Shown here: positions 5,406 to 6,139 of the stretch, piece after piece
Numbering within the stretch: position 1 is the first letter of the stretch
How the letters are laid out: the number at the start of each line of letters is the position of its first letter
NCBI GenBank assembly: GCA_002343455.1
Contig: DDSR01000110.1
Span: 1 to 6,139 of the forward strand
DNA length: 6,139 nucleotides
Direction: 5' to 3'
Source: Deltaproteobacteria bacterium UBA2385
GTDB lineage: Bacteria; Myxococcota_A; UBA796; UBA2385
The notes under the pieces: generated by a model
Database searches by the model: none
What the model was told of the DNA's origin: nothing
Seen by the model: the letters and a program-made list of their open reading frames with translations, nothing else
Program-made: the position numbers and the translations under genes

Positions 5406-6139
5406 ATGAGCGTCGCCCCCCTCTCCTCCTCCCCCGCCTTCCTCAACACCGGCCTGCCGCTGTTCTCCGACCTCGCCTACAAGGTCCGGGACCTCTCGGC
5501 CGACACGGTCCGCTTCGGCCGCAAGGAGCTCGACCTCGCCCTGGTCGAGATGCCCGGCCTCGCCAGCCTGCGCGAGGAGTTCGGCGCCAGCAAGCCGCTG
5601 TCCGGCGCGAAGATCATGGGCTCCCTGCACATGACCATCCAGACCGCCGCCCTGATCGAGACCCTGGTCGAGCTCGGCGCCGATGTGCGCTGGGTCAGCT
5701 GCAACATCTTCTCGACCCAGGACCACGCCGCGGCCGCCATCGCCGCCGCCGGCACGCCCGTGTTCGCCTACAAGGGCGAGACGCTGGTCGAGTACTGGGA
5801 CTACACGGCGAAGCTGTTCGACTGGCACGGCGGCGGCGTCCCGAACATGATCCTCGATGACGGCGGCGACGCCACCATGCTGGTCCACTACGGCCTCAAG
5901 GCCGAGCAGGGCGATACGGCGTTCCTCGACAAGCCGGGTTCCGAAGAGGAAGAGATCTTCTACGCGCTGGTCAAGAAGCTCTTGAAGGAGAAGCCGAAGG
6001 GCTGGTTCGCCGAGATCGCCAAGAACATCAAGGGCGTCTCGGAGGAGACCACCACGGGTGTGCATCGCCTCTACGAGATGGCCAAGCAGGGCAAGCTGCT
6101 GTTCCCCGCCATCAACGTCAACGACAGCGTCACCAAGTC
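5406..6139 (+). CDS. ahcY: adenosylhomocysteinase (S-adenosyl-L-homocysteine hydrolase), N-terminal 244 residues
   Basis: AhcY is a cytoplasmic NAD-dependent enzyme that reversibly splits S-adenosylhomocysteine into adenosine and homocysteine, clearing the product that inhibits methyltransferases and feeding methionine synthesis. Family signatures are unmistakable: [16 protein letters not shown] (72-87) with His75, [16 protein letters not shown] (96-111) with Asp106, GETLVEYW (124-131), NMILDDGGD (147-155), [15 protein letters not shown] (211-225) and [11 protein letters not shown] (234-244). Lys244, the last full codon in the window, matches the catalytic Lys of the family (Lys186 in the human enzyme). 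Residues about 163-208 form an insertion ([10 protein letters not shown]...KPKGWF) absent from the human enzyme but seen in many bacterial forms such as the mycobacterial one. Full bacterial enzymes are about 470-495 residues, so roughly half is present, and the frame is open to the edge. The ATG start has CGGAG six bases upstream. Probably repressed by the divergent SahR-like protein. Confidence 0.97.
   Translation, partial: MSVAPLSSSPAFLNTGLPLFSDLAYKVRDLSADTVRFGRKELDLALVEMPGLASLREEFGASKPLSGAKIMGSLHMTIQTAALIETLVELGADVRWVSCNIFSTQDHAAAAIAAAGTPVFAYKGETLVEYWDYTAKLFDWHGGGVPNMILDDGGDATMLVHYGLKAEQGDTAFLDKPGSEEEEIFYALVKKLLKEKPKGWFAEIAKNIKGVSEETTTGVHRLYEMAKQGKLLFPAINVNDSVTK

Noticed and set aside
5355..6065. 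A 236-codon minus-strand open frame opposite ahcY.
   Set aside because: AhcY is unmistakable on the plus strand; the opposite frame is low-complexity Gly/Glu/Leu without family features.

Overview
This is a very GC-rich bacterial window (GC in almost every third codon position). It carries six protein genes and almost no non-coding DNA. Two features point to a myxobacterium-like organism (Myxococcota or the former Deltaproteobacteria): MopE-type Asp/Cys metal-binding repeats joined to FG-GAP repeats in a lipoprotein, and Asp-Gly/Asp-Thr-Gly-rich lipoprotein linkers. This is inference from gene style; there is no rRNA or other phylogenetic marker here.

Right end: two genes diverge from an 89-base intergenic region (5317-5405). 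Rightward is ahcY (5406 to the window edge), S-adenosylhomocysteine (SAH) hydrolase, cut off just after its catalytic lysine. Leftward is an ArsR-type winged helix fused to a SAM-dependent methyltransferase-like domain (5316-4366). That architecture, next to ahcY, is the one described for SahR, the SAH-responsive repressor of the SAM cycle. Between them lies an inverted repeat with perfect 11-base arms (5352-5385), the obvious candidate operator. The expected circuit is that SAH accumulates, SahR lets go, and AhcY is made and removes the SAH.

Left of sahR, four more genes follow on the same minus strand with gaps of about 41, 7, 1 and 27 bases. They are a lipoprotein with three MopE repeats and a seven-bladed integrin-like beta-propeller; a putative lipoprotein alpha/beta hydrolase (PAF-acetylhydrolase/dienelactone-hydrolase-like); a ketopantoate-reductase-fold NAD(P) oxidoreductase that appears to lack the usual catalytic residues; and the start of a Gly/Asp-repeat lipoprotein running off the left edge. 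The spacing suggests one transcription unit, perhaps started at the sahR promoter, though none of the four has an obvious link to SAM recycling.

I see no tRNA, rRNA, CRISPR array, insertion sequence or convincing terminator. The points most worth following are the sahR-operator-ahcY switch, the surface-protein genes apparently tied to it, and the MopE plus seven-blade architecture.
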